Assembly: GCF_007677875.1 (NCBI RefSeq)
Contig: NZ_VEDO01000003.1
Span: 186,001-250,000 of the forward strand
Direction: 5' to 3'
Length of the DNA: 64,000 nt
Source of the DNA: Variovorax boronicumulans
Lineage (GTDB): Bacteria > Pseudomonadota > Gammaproteobacteria > Burkholderiales > Burkholderiaceae_C
This document shows, in pieces, positions 45,164 through 56,011 of this stretch (positions are counted from its first letter, which is position 1; the number at the start of each line of letters is the position of its first letter). The notes below the pieces were generated by a model, which was not told the origin of the DNA, did no database searches, and saw only the letters and a program-made list of their open reading frames with translations. Position numbers and translations under genes: made by a program.

Positions 45164-46306
45164 TCAGGCTTCGGACAGGATCAGGCTCACATGGGAGGAC
45201 AGCACACCGCCGTCGGCGTGCACGAAGGCGCGGAACGGCCGGCTGGCCAGCTGGCGTGCGCCGGCGTCGCCGCGCATCTGGCGCACGGCTTCCACCGTGT
45301 GGCCCATGCCGCCGGCCACCCCGCAGTGGCCGAAGGACAGCAGGCCGCCGTGGGTGTTGAGCGGCAGCGTGCCGCCTGGTGCGAACGTGCCGTCGCGCAC
45401 GCGGGCCGCGGCCTGGCCGCGCGGCGCGAAGCCGGTCTCTTCCAGCAGCATGGCCAGCGTGATCGTGAAGGAGTCGTAGATGCCCAGGTAGTCGATGTCG
45501 GCGCGCGACAAACGGGCATCCGCGAAGGCGCGGTCGGCAGCGGCAGACGCCCCCGTGGCCAGCACGTCGGCGATGGCCGACAGGTGCTGGTGCTGGTGCG
45601 CCTGGCCGGCGCCGGCCAGCGCGACAGGGCGGTGCGGGCCCGGCGCGGCACTGACCACGAGCGCCATGGCGCCGTCGGAAATCGGGCAGCAGTCCAGCAG
45701 GCGCAGCGGCGTGGCGATGGGTTTGGATGCAGCCACGTCGGCCGCCGTGATGGGCTCGCGCAGGTGCGCATCCGGGTGGCACGCGGCGTTGGCGCGCATG
45801 CGCACGGCGAACTCCGCGAGGTCTTCCTGCGTGGTGCCGGTGGCATGCATGTAGCGCGAGGCCAGCAATGCGTAGTAGGCCGGCACGGAGGCGCCGTTGG
45901 GCACCTCCATCTCGGCATCGCCGACCTGGGCCAGGGTCTGGATCGCGCTGTCGCGCGCCTGGCCCGTCAGGCGGTTCTCGCCGGCCACGACCAGCACGTT
46001 GCGGCAGCGGCCCACGCGCACAAGTTCGCCCGCGAGCATGGTCATGGCCGCGCCCGTGGCGCCGCCGACGGCCATGCCGTGGCCGTAGTGGGGTTGCAGG
46101 CCGAAGCGTTCGGCGAACAGCGTGGACAGCATCAGGTGCGGCAGCGTGGTGGCGTAGCCGCAGAGCAGGCCGTCGATGTCGCCGCGCTGCAGCCGGGCGT
46201 CGGCCAGGGCCTGGCTGGCGGCCTGGGCCATGAGTTCGATCGGGCCCTGGCCCTCCAGGCGGCCGAAGGCGGTGTTGCCGACGCCGGCGATGTAAGCGGT
46301 GTTCAT
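45164..46306 (-). CDS. SCP2/Ltp-type thiolase family protein
   Basis: A 380-residue thiolase-superfamily protein. The N-terminal half has the glycine-rich AVGGATGAAMTMLAGEL region where classical thiolases place the nucleophilic cysteine; no cysteine is present in the expected GGAxG context, so a lyase activity is at least as likely as thiolysis. The C-terminal motif LNTHGGLLSFGHCGVAGGMG carries His and Cys of the GHPxG region in a changed form. The start overlaps the IclR stop (ATGA). Together with the DUF35 protein it would carry out the terminal C-C cleavage of the pathway. Confidence 0.88.
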   Translation of the reverse strand: MNTAYIAGVGNTAFGRLEGQGPIELMAQAASQALADARLQRGDIDGLLCGYATTLPHLMLSTLFAERFGLQPHYGHGMAVGGATGAAMTMLAGELVRVGRCRNVLVVAGENRLTGQARDSAIQTLAQVGDAEMEVPNGASVPAYYALLASRYMHATGTTQEDLAEFAVRMRANAACHPDAHLREPITAADVAASKPIATPLRLLDCCPISDGAMALVVSAAPGPHRPVALAGAGQAHQHQHLSAIADVLATGASAAADRAFADARLSRADIDYLGIYDSFTITLAMLLEETGFAPRGQAAARVRDGTFAPGGTLPLNTHGGLLSFGHCGVAGGMGHTVEAVRQMRGDAGARQLASRPFRAFVHADGGVLSSHVSLILSEA

Positions 46307-47103
46307 GCGGTGGTGGTCAGAAGGTTCTGGCACAGCGCGGCTTCGCGCTGCAGGCCGGTGGCGAGTTCGGCCTCGCGTTCGGTGATGCGTTCGTTGAGCG
46401 CGGCGATGCTCAGCGCGGCCACGGGCCGGCCGTCGGCGCCGAGGATGGGCGCGGCGATGCCGCCCATGCGTTCGACCACCACGTCCAGCAGCACGGCATA
46501 GCCGCGTGCGCGGGCCTCGCCGCAGCGTTCGATGAGCAGGGTGCGGTCGATGCGCGGATAGCGGCCGCTGCGCGCGAGCTGGGCGGTGACGACCTCCAGC
46601 GCAGCCTCCCTCTCGCGCGGCGGCAGCCAGGCCAGCAGTGCGAGGCTGCCGGCGCCCACGCCGAGCAGGCGGCGGCTGCCGACCTCCAGGTAGTTGGCGC
46701 GGATCGGGTAGCGGCCCAGTTCCAGGCCCAGGCACAGCGACTCGGCGCCGCTGGGCACCGAGAGGATGGCCGTGTCCTCGAACTGGGCGGCCAGGCGCAG
46801 CAGGCTGGGCCGGGCCATGGCACGCGGATCGAACTGCGCAAGCGCCGCGCTGCCAGCCCGCTGCAGCTCGGGGCCGCCGCGGTAGAGCTTGCTCGCCTCG
46901 TCGCGGCGCACGAAGCCTTCGCGCGCGAGCATCTCGGCCAGGCGCAGCACGGTGGCCTTGTCCAGGCCGGTGGCCTGGGCGATGTCTGTCAGGCGCAGCG
47001 CCTCGCCGCCGGCCAGCGCACGCAGGATGCGGCAGGCCTTGGCGACCGAGGAGGGTGCCTCGAGGGCGTCGGGTGGGGCCAAAGCGGCCGGTTCGGATTT
47101 CAT
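46303..47103 (-). CDS. IclR family transcriptional regulator
   Basis: A 266-residue regulator heading the long operon. The winged helix (about 18-85) reads VAKACRILRALAGGEALRLT then LDKATVLRLAEMLAREGFV. The effector domain (about 95-260) ends with a region like VAALSIAALNERI. The start at 47103 is the natural one. Overlap with the thiolase gene (ATGA) shows that the regulator is co-transcribed with the pathway that it presumably controls, implying autoregulation. A palindrome 70-90 bases upstream is a candidate operator. Confidence 0.9.
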   Translation of the reverse strand: MKSEPAALAPPDALEAPSSVAKACRILRALAGGEALRLTDIAQATGLDKATVLRLAEMLAREGFVRRDEASKLYRGGPELQRAGSAALAQFDPRAMARPSLLRLAAQFEDTAILSVPSGAESLCLGLELGRYPIRANYLEVGSRRLLGVGAGSLALLAWLPPREREAALEVVTAQLARSGRYPRIDRTLLIERCGEARARGYAVLLDVVVERMGGIAAPILGADGRPVAALSIAALNERITEREAELATGLQREAALCQNLLTTTA

Positions 47104-47170
47104 CGAGCGAAAGCTTGGGAGCGGTGTGCATCCTAGGCGCTCAGCGGTTAGAAGGAATTTAGGGTTTCCT

Positions 47171-47193
47171 CCAGTTTTGATGAGTGAAACTGG
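47171..47193. promoter_or_regulatory. Candidate IclR operator upstream of the long CoA operon
   Basis: CCAGTTT (47171-47177) and AAACTGG (47187-47193) form a perfect 7-base inverted repeat with a 9-base spacer in the divergent gap between the IclR gene and the toxin-antitoxin pair. IclR proteins usually bind such palindromes near their own promoters. No -35/-10 pair is certain. Confidence 0.4.
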
Positions 47194-47278
47194 TCGGATG
47201 CTTGCGTTGGCCGCGATCCAGAACGTGCCGCCGCGTGCAGCCGGGCCGCCGACGGCAGTTCCACCGGTGGCACAAGGC

Positions 47279-47300
47279 TAAAATCTGGTTGATTCAACCA
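47279..47300 (+). promoter_or_regulatory. Toxin-antitoxin promoter and palindromic operator
   Basis: TGGTTGA (47286-47292) and TCAACCA (47294-47300) are perfect 7-base arms around a single T. A -10-like TAAAAT lies directly before them (47279-47284). The palindrome is 18 bases upstream of the antitoxin start and covers the likely transcription start, where antitoxin or toxin-antitoxin complexes typically bind for autoregulation. Confidence 0.65.
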
Positions 47301-47318
47301 ATTCTTTCGGAGGCGCGC

Positions 47319-47561
47319 GTGGCCGCCATCGGACTGTTCGAAGCCAAGACCCATCTGAGCGAGTACGTGGCCCGTGCCGAGGCCGGCGAGGAAGTCATCA
47401 TCACGCGGCACAACAAGCCGGTGGCCAAGATCGTTCCCTACGTGCAGCAGCACCACGCACGCGATGCGCGACAGACGGCCGTGGCCGCGTTGCTGGCGCA
47501 GGCCAGCGGCCGCACGCTGGGCCTGGACTGGCGCGCGCTGCGCGACGAGGGCCGGCGTTGA
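47319..47561 (+). CDS. Phd/YefM family antitoxin
   Basis: An 80-residue DNA-binding antitoxin. It opens [20 protein letters not shown] and continues [19 protein letters not shown], the standard Phd/YefM N-terminal domain; the C-terminal tail ([20 protein letters not shown]) should wrap around the toxin. The GTG start is chosen because GGAGG sits six bases upstream. The gene overlaps the toxin start (TGATG). The antitoxin would neutralise the PIN toxin and repress the operon through the palindrome just upstream. Confidence 0.9.
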   Translation: MAAIGLFEAKTHLSEYVARAEAGEEVIITRHNKPVAKIVPYVQQHHARDARQTAVAALLAQASGRTLGLDWRALRDEGRR

Positions 47562-47989
47562 TGCAGGCATCGACGCATCTCGTGCTGGACACCTCGGTCG
47601 CGCTGGGCGCGGTGTTCGCCGACGAGCAGGACGCCTATTCGGTCGGCGTCCTGCAGGCGCTGGCCGACCTGAACGCGGTCGTCCCGGTGCTGTGGCACCT
47701 GGAGATGGCCAACATCCTGTCGCGCGCGCTGCGCAGCGAACGCATCTCCGCCGAAGGCATCCGGCAGTGCTGGCAACATCTCGCGGTCCTGGACCTGCAG
47801 ACCCTGCCGCTGGAGCCCGATGCCCGCTACTGGACCGAACGTGCCCACGACTGGGGCCTCACTTCCTACGATGCCTGCTACCTCGACCTGGCCCGCCAGC
47901 AGCGCCTGCCGCTGGCCACCAAGGACAAGCAACTGATGGCCGCCGCGCGGCGCATCGGCGTCGACATCTTTCAGCCCGCCCAATCCTGA
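47561..47989 (+). CDS. vapC: VapC-type PIN domain toxin
   Basis: A 142-residue PIN-domain ribonuclease. The acidic active-site residues are Asp10 (LVLDTSVAL), Glu48 (HLEMANIL), Asp104 ([11 protein letters not shown]) and probably Asp122 (TKDKQL). VapC toxins cleave tRNA or rRNA and halt translation. The ATG overlaps the antitoxin stop by one base. The gene ends 32 bases before alaS on the same strand, so read-through into alaS is possible. Pairing of a Phd-type antitoxin with a PIN toxin is common. Confidence 0.9.
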   Translation: MQASTHLVLDTSVALGAVFADEQDAYSVGVLQALADLNAVVPVLWHLEMANILSRALRSERISAEGIRQCWQHLAVLDLQTLPLEPDARYWTERAHDWGLTSYDACYLDLARQQRLPLATKDKQLMAAARRIGVDIFQPAQS

Positions 47990-48021
47990 TTCCCGAGACA
48001 AGCTTTCAGCTGCGTATCCCC

Positions 48022-50655
<2,634 letters not shown>

Positions 50656-50684
50656 GCCACGCCCCGACCCAAGCTTGGGCCGTC

Positions 50685-51512
50685 TCAGAGTGCGGCTGCG
50701 GCCACGGCCTGGATCGCGCTCACCACGGCCTGTGGCGCGTCCACCTGGATCCGGTGGCCGCTGCCTGGCACACGGGCCAGCGTGGCGCCGCTGCGGCGCA
50801 GCCAATCCTGGCGCAGGTTCTCCAGCATGCCGCGCAGGCCTTCGCCCATGTAGACCGGCGTCTCGGTCGAGGCGAGCAGCACCGTTGGCGCTTTCAACCG
50901 TGGCTGCTGATCCACCTGCTGCAGGCAGTCGGCCTGGGCGTCGAACTCCTGCGCCATGGCGGCGCTGAACACGGTCTGGCGGGCCAGTTGCAGCAACGCC
51001 GCGGCAGCGGGCTGTTCCTGCTGCAGCGTGGCCTGGAGTTCCGGATGGGTGGGGTCCAGCAGCACCAGGCCGGCCACGTCCTGCGGGTACATGCGGGCAT
51101 AGACGTACTGGTACAGGCCGCCGAGGGAATGGCCCACCAACACGTAGGGCGGTTGCAGTCCTGCCTCGCGCAGCAGGGCGTGCTGCTCTTCGGCGATGCG
51201 GCAGGCGCTGCGGGCGCCTGCGCGCACGGGGCTGGCACCGTAGCCTGGACGGTCCGGGAGCACCGCCACGTGCCGGGCCGGAAGCTGGCGCAGCACCGCG
51301 CCCCAGGTGGCATGGTCATCACCCAGGCCGCTTTGGAACACGACCACCGGGCCCGTCGCGCGGGATGTCGCGTGGTGCATGAAGGTGATCGGCGCGCCGG
51401 CCACCATGGCCACAGCCGGCGCGCCCATGAGGCGATCGGCTTGCCCCTCAGCGTCGGCGCGTGGCGCTGTCCCGGAACAGGCCGCCAAGGCCAGGCCCAG
51501 CAAGGGGAGCAT
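50685..51512 (-). CDS. Alpha/beta hydrolase, predicted lipoprotein
   Basis: A 275-residue hydrolase. The N-terminus MLPLLGLALAAC ends in a lipobox-like LAAC, so export and lipidation are likely. The fold's oxyanion segment VVVFQSGLGDDHATW, the nucleophile elbow VGHSLGG with its serine, a VLLDPTHPE acid region and a late histidine in GSGHRIQVDAPQ make up a complete catalytic triad. Substrate is unknown; esterase or haloperoxidase-like activity is possible. It converges on alaS with 29 bases between stops, which contain the palindrome CCCAAGCTTGGG. Confidence 0.85.
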   Translation of the reverse strand: MLPLLGLALAACSGTAPRADAEGQADRLMGAPAVAMVAGAPITFMHHATSRATGPVVVFQSGLGDDHATWGAVLRQLPARHVAVLPDRPGYGASPVRAGARSACRIAEEQHALLREAGLQPPYVLVGHSLGGLYQYVYARMYPQDVAGLVLLDPTHPELQATLQQEQPAAAALLQLARQTVFSAAMAQEFDAQADCLQQVDQQPRLKAPTVLLASTETPVYMGEGLRGMLENLRQDWLRRSGATLARVPGSGHRIQVDAPQAVVSAIQAVAAAAL

Positions 51513-51697
51513 GGTGCGGCGCCACTGGGGCCGGTATTCGGGCGAAGGGTTGCATTGGTCGGTCGGCACCCTTGGATTTTCGGCGCCGAGTCGCGCGGAA
51601 GTCGGTCGAATTGACCGCAAGTGGCGCCAGCGTTGTGCACGACTGCCCGTCCGTCCCGAGGCCATGCGCCAGTGCGACATGGCCGACAATTCCGCGC

Positions 51698-52222
51698 ATG
51701 AACCGCCGTTCCCTGTTGCGGTCGCTGGCACCGGTGGCGTTGCTGGCGGCCAGCACACCCCACGCCCAGCATGCCGTCGCCCCGTGGCCCCCAGCGCAGG
51801 CGCTGCCCGCCGTCGAGGCGGTGGATCTGCAGGGCCGGCCTTGGCGGCTGGCCGACCTGCGCGGCCGGCCGGTGCTGCTGAACTTCTGGGCCAGCTGGTG
51901 CGAGCCTTGCCGTGCCGAGATGCCCACACTGCAGGCGCTGGCCGAGTTGTACGGCCCCGAGCAGCTGGCCGTGGTGGCACTCAACTTCAAGGAGGCGCCG
52001 GCCACCGTGGCGCGCTTCGTGCAGCGCACGGGCGTGCGCCTGCGCGTGGTCCTGGACCGCGACGGTGCCATCGCACGGGCATGCGCCGTCAAGGTGTTCC
52101 CCACCACGCTGTTGATCGGCGCCGATGGCCGGCCACGCCAGCGGCTGCTCGGTGAACTGGACTGGACCGGTGCCGAGGCCGAACGCCTCGTGCAGGAACT
52201 GCTCGCCGCGCCGGGCCGATAA
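51698..52222 (+). CDS. TlpA/ResA-like thiol-disulfide oxidoreductase
   Basis: A 174-residue periplasmic thioredoxin-fold protein. A signal peptide (residues 1-24, with LLRSLAPVALLAAS) precedes the domain. The redox motif is NFWASWCEPCRAEMP, with WCEPC typical of TlpA and ResA reductases that work in cytochrome c maturation or copper delivery. The cis-proline region KVFPTTLLIGADG is intact. It is divergent from the hydrolase gene and followed after 32 bases by a transglutaminase-like gene. It probably reduces disulfides in an exported partner not identified here. Confidence 0.9.
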   Translation: MNRRSLLRSLAPVALLAASTPHAQHAVAPWPPAQALPAVEAVDLQGRPWRLADLRGRPVLLNFWASWCEPCRAEMPTLQALAELYGPEQLAVVALNFKEAPATVARFVQRTGVRLRVVLDRDGAIARACAVKVFPTTLLIGADGRPRQRLLGELDWTGAEAERLVQELLAAPGR

Positions 52223-52254
52223 TGCGCGCCCCTCGCTCACAGGAAAGTACCGCC

Positions 52255-53364
52255 ATGCCGGCCAGCCGCCGCCAGTTCATCGCCCAATGCACCGCCGTCG
52301 CAGCCAGCGCAGCGGCCGTCCCTGCTTTCGCCCAGGCCACGCCTGCGGCGCGCCGCTTCGACCCCCAACCCCAGGGCTGGCGCAGCTTCGAGGTCACGAC
52401 GCGTGTGGACCTGGCGCCGTTGCAGGGGGCGACGCAGGTCTGGATTCCGTTGCCCTCGCTCGACACCGACTGGCAGCGCACGCTGATGCACGGCTTCACG
52501 AGCAACGGCCAGGCTCGCATTGCCGAGGACGGCCGCGAAGGCGCACGCATGCTGGTGGTCGCGTTCACGCCCGGGCAGTCCCAGCCGTTCGCCGAGGTCA
52601 CGAGCCGTGTGGCCACGCAGAACCGCGCCGTCGACTGGTCGCGCCGCACGGGCGCCACCGAATCGGCCGACACGCTGCGCTTTTACACGCGCGCCACCGC
52701 GCTGCTGCCGACCGACGGCATCGTGCGCGAAACGGCATTGGAGGCCACACAGGGCGCGCGCACCGATGTGCAGAAGGTCCGCGCGATCTACGACTGGGTG
52801 GTGGCCAACACCTACCGCGAGCCCAAGGTGCGCGGCTGCGGCGAGGGCGACATCGCCACCTTGCTGGAGACCGGCGACCTGGGCGGCAAGTGCGCCGACC
52901 TCAACGCGCTCTTCGTCGGCCTGTGCCGTGCCGTCGGCGTGCCGGCGCGCGACGTGTACGGCCTGCGCCTGGCGCCCTCGGCCTTCGGCTACAAGGAACT
53001 CGGCGGCAACCCGGCCAGCCTCAAGGGCGCGCAGCATTGCCGCGCCGAGGTCTGGCTGGCTGGCCACGGCTGGGTCGCGATGGACCCGGCCGATGTCGCC
53101 AAGGTCATGCGCCTGGAGACGCCCGAGTGGATCAAGACCGTGCAGAACCCCGTGGTCGCGCCGGTCAACCGCGCCCTGTTCGGTGGCTGGGAAGGCAACT
53201 GGATGGCCTACAACACCGCGCACGACCTGAAGCTGCCGGGGGCGCGCGGCGAGCCGCTGGGTTTTTTCATGTACCCCATGGCCGAGAACACCCAGGGCCG
53301 TTTCGACCCCTACGCGCCGGACGACTTCAAGTACCAGATCACGGCGCGCGAGATCACCAGCTGA
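52255..53364 (+). CDS. Exported transglutaminase-like protein
   Basis: A 369-residue protein with an N-terminal export signal (SRRQFIAQC then AVAASAAAVPAFAQA, possibly Tat-type because of the RR). A beta domain covers roughly 40-170. The transglutaminase-like cysteine-protease fold has the catalytic Cys in LGGKCADLNALFVGLCRA, a His in GAQHCRAEVWLAGHGWVAMD and the Asp in MDPADV. Such proteins often cleave or crosslink peptides in the periplasm. AGGAAA supports the start. Its last 11 bases overlap the end of the convergent pseudouridine synthase gene. Confidence 0.87.
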   Translation: MPASRRQFIAQCTAVAASAAAVPAFAQATPAARRFDPQPQGWRSFEVTTRVDLAPLQGATQVWIPLPSLDTDWQRTLMHGFTSNGQARIAEDGREGARMLVVAFTPGQSQPFAEVTSRVATQNRAVDWSRRTGATESADTLRFYTRATALLPTDGIVRETALEATQGARTDVQKVRAIYDWVVANTYREPKVRGCGEGDIATLLETGDLGGKCADLNALFVGLCRAVGVPARDVYGLRLAPSAFGYKELGGNPASLKGAQHCRAEVWLAGHGWVAMDPADVAKVMRLETPEWIKTVQNPVVAPVNRALFGGWEGNWMAYNTAHDLKLPGARGEPLGFFMYPMAENTQGRFDPYAPDDFKYQITAREITS

Positions 53365-54262
53365 GCCGACGCTCGCTCTCGAAGCGCCGCCGCTGCCCCG
53401 TCACCGGATCGGTGAAGGCGATGCCACGCGCCAGCAACTGCAAGGGCTGCGCGTGGTCGTCGTTCTCGTCGGGGCCGCGCCGCACTTCAGGGTAGAAGGC
53501 ATCGCCGCGGATCGGGATGCCCAGCGCTGCCATGTGCACGCGCAACTGGTGGCGCTGGCCCGTGCGCGGCGCGAGCCGGTAGCGGCCCCAGCCACCGGCC
53601 CGTTCCACCAGCGCCAGCCGCGTGCTGGCATTCGGTTCGCCTTCCACCTCGCACTGCCGGAAGAACGGCGTGCCCTGCACGATGCGGCTCTCGCGCACCA
53701 GGGGCAGGTCCAGCCCGGGCCGCAGCGGCGCGATCGCCTCGTAGTCTTTCTCGACCAGCCGTTCGCGGAACAGCGCGTGGTAGGCGTCGCGGTCCTGGCG
53801 CCGCAGGCTGAACAGCACCAGGCCGGCCGTCTCGCGGTCGATGCGGTGCAGCGGCTGCAGATCCGCCAGCCCCGTCTCGCGGCGCAGCCGCGCCAGCAAG
53901 GTCTCGTGCAGGTGGCGCCCGCCCGGCGTCACGGCCAGGAAGTGCGGCTTGTCGGCCACCAGCAGGTGGTCGTCGCAATGCAGGATGGCGGCCTGGAACG
54001 GCACGCGCGGCTCCGCGGGCAGGCTGCGGTAGTACCAGGCTTTTCCGTACGCGCGGTAGGGCGCATCCGGCCGCAATGGCCGGCCCTCGGCATCGCAGAC
54101 TTCGCCGTCGCGCAGCCGGGCCAGCCAGTCCTCGCGCGGTACGTGCGCGAAGCGTTCGGCAAAGAAGTCCAGCCAGGTCGCCCAAGGCCCCGCCGGCAAT
54201 CCGACGGCGCTGGCGGCCACGCCGCCCCGCAGGGGCAGGGCAGGCGGAGCGGGGGTGGGCAT
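53354..54262 (-). CDS. RluA family RNA pseudouridine synthase
   Basis: A 302-residue synthase that isomerises uridine in RNA. Catalytic Asp lies in [16 protein letters not shown] (HRID is the family motif). The flanking [19 protein letters not shown] and [19 protein letters not shown] are typical of the RluA fold. The exact target (23S rRNA or tRNA) is unclear. The start at 54262 is preferred; 54289 and 54364 are in frame but extend a proline-rich, non-conserved N-terminus. Its stop overlaps the convergent transglutaminase gene by 11 bases. Confidence 0.91.
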   Translation of the reverse strand: MPTPAPPALPLRGGVAASAVGLPAGPWATWLDFFAERFAHVPREDWLARLRDGEVCDAEGRPLRPDAPYRAYGKAWYYRSLPAEPRVPFQAAILHCDDHLLVADKPHFLAVTPGGRHLHETLLARLRRETGLADLQPLHRIDRETAGLVLFSLRRQDRDAYHALFRERLVEKDYEAIAPLRPGLDLPLVRESRIVQGTPFFRQCEVEGEPNASTRLALVERAGGWGRYRLAPRTGQRHQLRVHMAALGIPIRGDAFYPEVRRGPDENDDHAQPLQLLARGIAFTDPVTGQRRRFESERRLSW

Positions 54263-54411
54263 GGCGCGGAATTGTCGCTGAGCTGTCATGCGGCTTGGTG
54301 GAAACCCTGGGCCGCTATCATCGGCCGGCCTTTTCACAGCCCCCCACATCCCATGCACCTGCACAGTTCCGCATCGCCATCGGCCACCGTCACGATCCAG
54401 GGAGCCGCGCG

Positions 54412-55248
54412 ATGAGTTCGGTGGGTTGGGGCGAGGCAGCCGTCCTCGGGCTGATCCAGGGGCTCACCGAGTTCCTGCCGGTGTCCTCCAGCGCGCACCT
54501 GCGCATCTTCGGCCCGCTGTTGCCCTCGGGCGGCGACCCGGGCGCGGCCTTCACGGCGATCACGCAGATCGGCACCGAGGCCGCCGTGCTGCTGTACTTC
54601 CGGCACGACATCGTGCGCATCTTCCTGGCCTGGTGGGCCTCGCTCACGCAGCGCGGCCGGCCGCTGGATCCCGACGCCCGCATGGGCTGGCTCGTGATCC
54701 TGGGCACGGCGCCCATCGCCATCCTGGGCCTCTTGTTCAAGAACGCGATCGAAGGCTCGCTGCGCAACCTGTACATCACCGCCACCATGCTGATCGTGTT
54801 CGCGCTGGTGCTGGCGGCGGCCGACCGCCTGGGCCGCAAGCAGCGCACGCTGGAGAAGCTGACCTGGGGCCACGGCATCCTGTTCGGGTTCGCCCAGGCG
54901 ATGGCGCTGATCCCGGGCGTCTCGCGCTCGGGCGGCACCATCACCATGGGCCTGATCCTCGGTTACACGCGCGAGGCGGCGGCGCGCTACTCGTTCCTGC
55001 TGGCCATCCCTGCGGTGCTGCTGTCGGGCTTCTACCAGCTCTACAAGACCTGGGGCACGGAGAACACCGTGGGCGGCGGCCAGACGCTGCTGGCCACGGT
55101 GATCGCCTTCTTCGTCGGCTACGCGGTGATCGTGGGCTTCCTCAAGCTGGTGTCCACGCGCAGCTACATGCCCTTCGTGTACTACCGCGTGCTGCTGGGC
55201 ATCGCGGTGTTCGTGGCCTTGGGGATGGGCCTGCTGCAACCGCTTTGA
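54412..55248 (+). CDS. uppP: Undecaprenyl-diphosphate phosphatase UppP (BacA)
   Basis: A 278-residue inner-membrane enzyme that recycles the cell-wall carrier lipid by hydrolysing undecaprenyl diphosphate. The first signature [18 protein letters not shown] and the second [19 protein letters not shown], with the catalytic Glu, Ser and Arg, are intact, along with about eight membrane segments. GGGAG precedes the start. It converges on trmB with 4 bases between stop codons. Loss of carrier recycling confers bacitracin sensitivity in other species. Confidence 0.95.
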   Translation: MSSVGWGEAAVLGLIQGLTEFLPVSSSAHLRIFGPLLPSGGDPGAAFTAITQIGTEAAVLLYFRHDIVRIFLAWWASLTQRGRPLDPDARMGWLVILGTAPIAILGLLFKNAIEGSLRNLYITATMLIVFALVLAAADRLGRKQRTLEKLTWGHGILFGFAQAMALIPGVSRSGGTITMGLILGYTREAAARYSFLLAIPAVLLSGFYQLYKTWGTENTVGGGQTLLATVIAFFVGYAVIVGFLKLVSTRSYMPFVYYRVLLGIAVFVALGMGLLQPL

Positions 55249-55252
55249 GCTT

Positions 55253-56011
55253 TCAGCGGCGTCGGAAAACCAAATCCCACACGCCGTGCCCCAGCCGCAG
55301 GCCGCGGCGCTCGAACTTGGTGTCGGGCCGGTAGTGCGGCCGCGGTGCGAAATCGGCGGCCGTGTTGGCCAGCAGCGGCTCGCCCGAGAGCACCTGCAGC
55401 ATCTGCTGTGCATAGGGCTCCCAGTCGGTCGCACAGTGCAGGTAGCCGCCAGGGGCCAGGCGCTGCGCCAGCCGTGCCACGAAGGGCGGCTGGATCAGCC
55501 GGCGCTTGTGGTGGCGCGACTTGTGCCAGGGGTCCGGGAAGAAGATGTGGATGCCGGCCAGACCCTGCGGGTTCTGCTGCGCATCCCAGGGCGGCAGCAT
55601 GTGGTCGAGCACTTCCACGGCGTCGTGCGCGAGGATGCGGATGTTGGCCAGGCCGCGTTCGCCGATCTGCTTGAGCAGCGCGCCCACGCCGGGCTCGTGC
55701 ACCTCGCAGCACAGGAAATTCGTCTCGGGCAGCAGTTCGGCGATGTGGGCCGTGGCATCGCCCATGCCGAAGCCGATCTCCAGCACCGTGGGCGCTGTGC
55801 GGCCGAAGGCCGCGGTCAGGTCCAGCGGTTCGGCCCGGTAGGGCAGCACGAAGCGCGGGCCCAGCTCGGCCATGGCCTTGGCCTGGCCCAGCGTGGTGCG
55901 GCCCGCGCGCTTGACGAAGCTGCGGATGGCGCGCGGGTGGGCGACGTCGGAAGGGGGCAGGCCGGCGGCCTGGTCCGGCGTGTCGCCGGAAGGGAAAGAG
56001 GGCGTGTTCAC
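55253..56011 (-). CDS. trmB: tRNA (guanine-N7-)-methyltransferase TrmB
   Basis: A 252-residue SAM-dependent enzyme that makes m7G46 in tRNA. The SAM-binding motif [36 protein letters not shown] and the C-terminal [12 protein letters not shown] are all conserved TrmB features. The start is a GTG at 56011 whose bases overlap the stop of the upstream fused gene (GTGA). The first 30 residues are a variable N-terminal extension. It converges on uppP. Confidence 0.94.
   Translation of the reverse strand: MNTPSFPSGDTPDQAAGLPPSDVAHPRAIRSFVKRAGRTTLGQAKAMAELGPRFVLPYRAEPLDLTAAFGRTAPTVLEIGFGMGDATAHIAELLPETNFLCCEVHEPGVGALLKQIGERGLANIRILAHDAVEVLDHMLPPWDAQQNPQGLAGIHIFFPDPWHKSRHHKRRLIQPPFVARLAQRLAPGGYLHCATDWEPYAQQMLQVLSGEPLLANTAADFAPRPHYRPDTKFERRGLRLGHGVWDLVFRRR

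Noticed and set aside
50668-50679. Palindrome CCCAAGCTTGGG between alaS and the convergent hydrolase gene as a terminator
   Set aside because: There is no loop and no U-tract on either strand. The position is suggestive but the structure is too weak.
53354-53364. Eleven-base overlap of convergent transglutaminase and RluA genes as a sign of frame error
   Set aside because: Both C-termini are complete and in frame, and short convergent overlaps are common in compact genomes.
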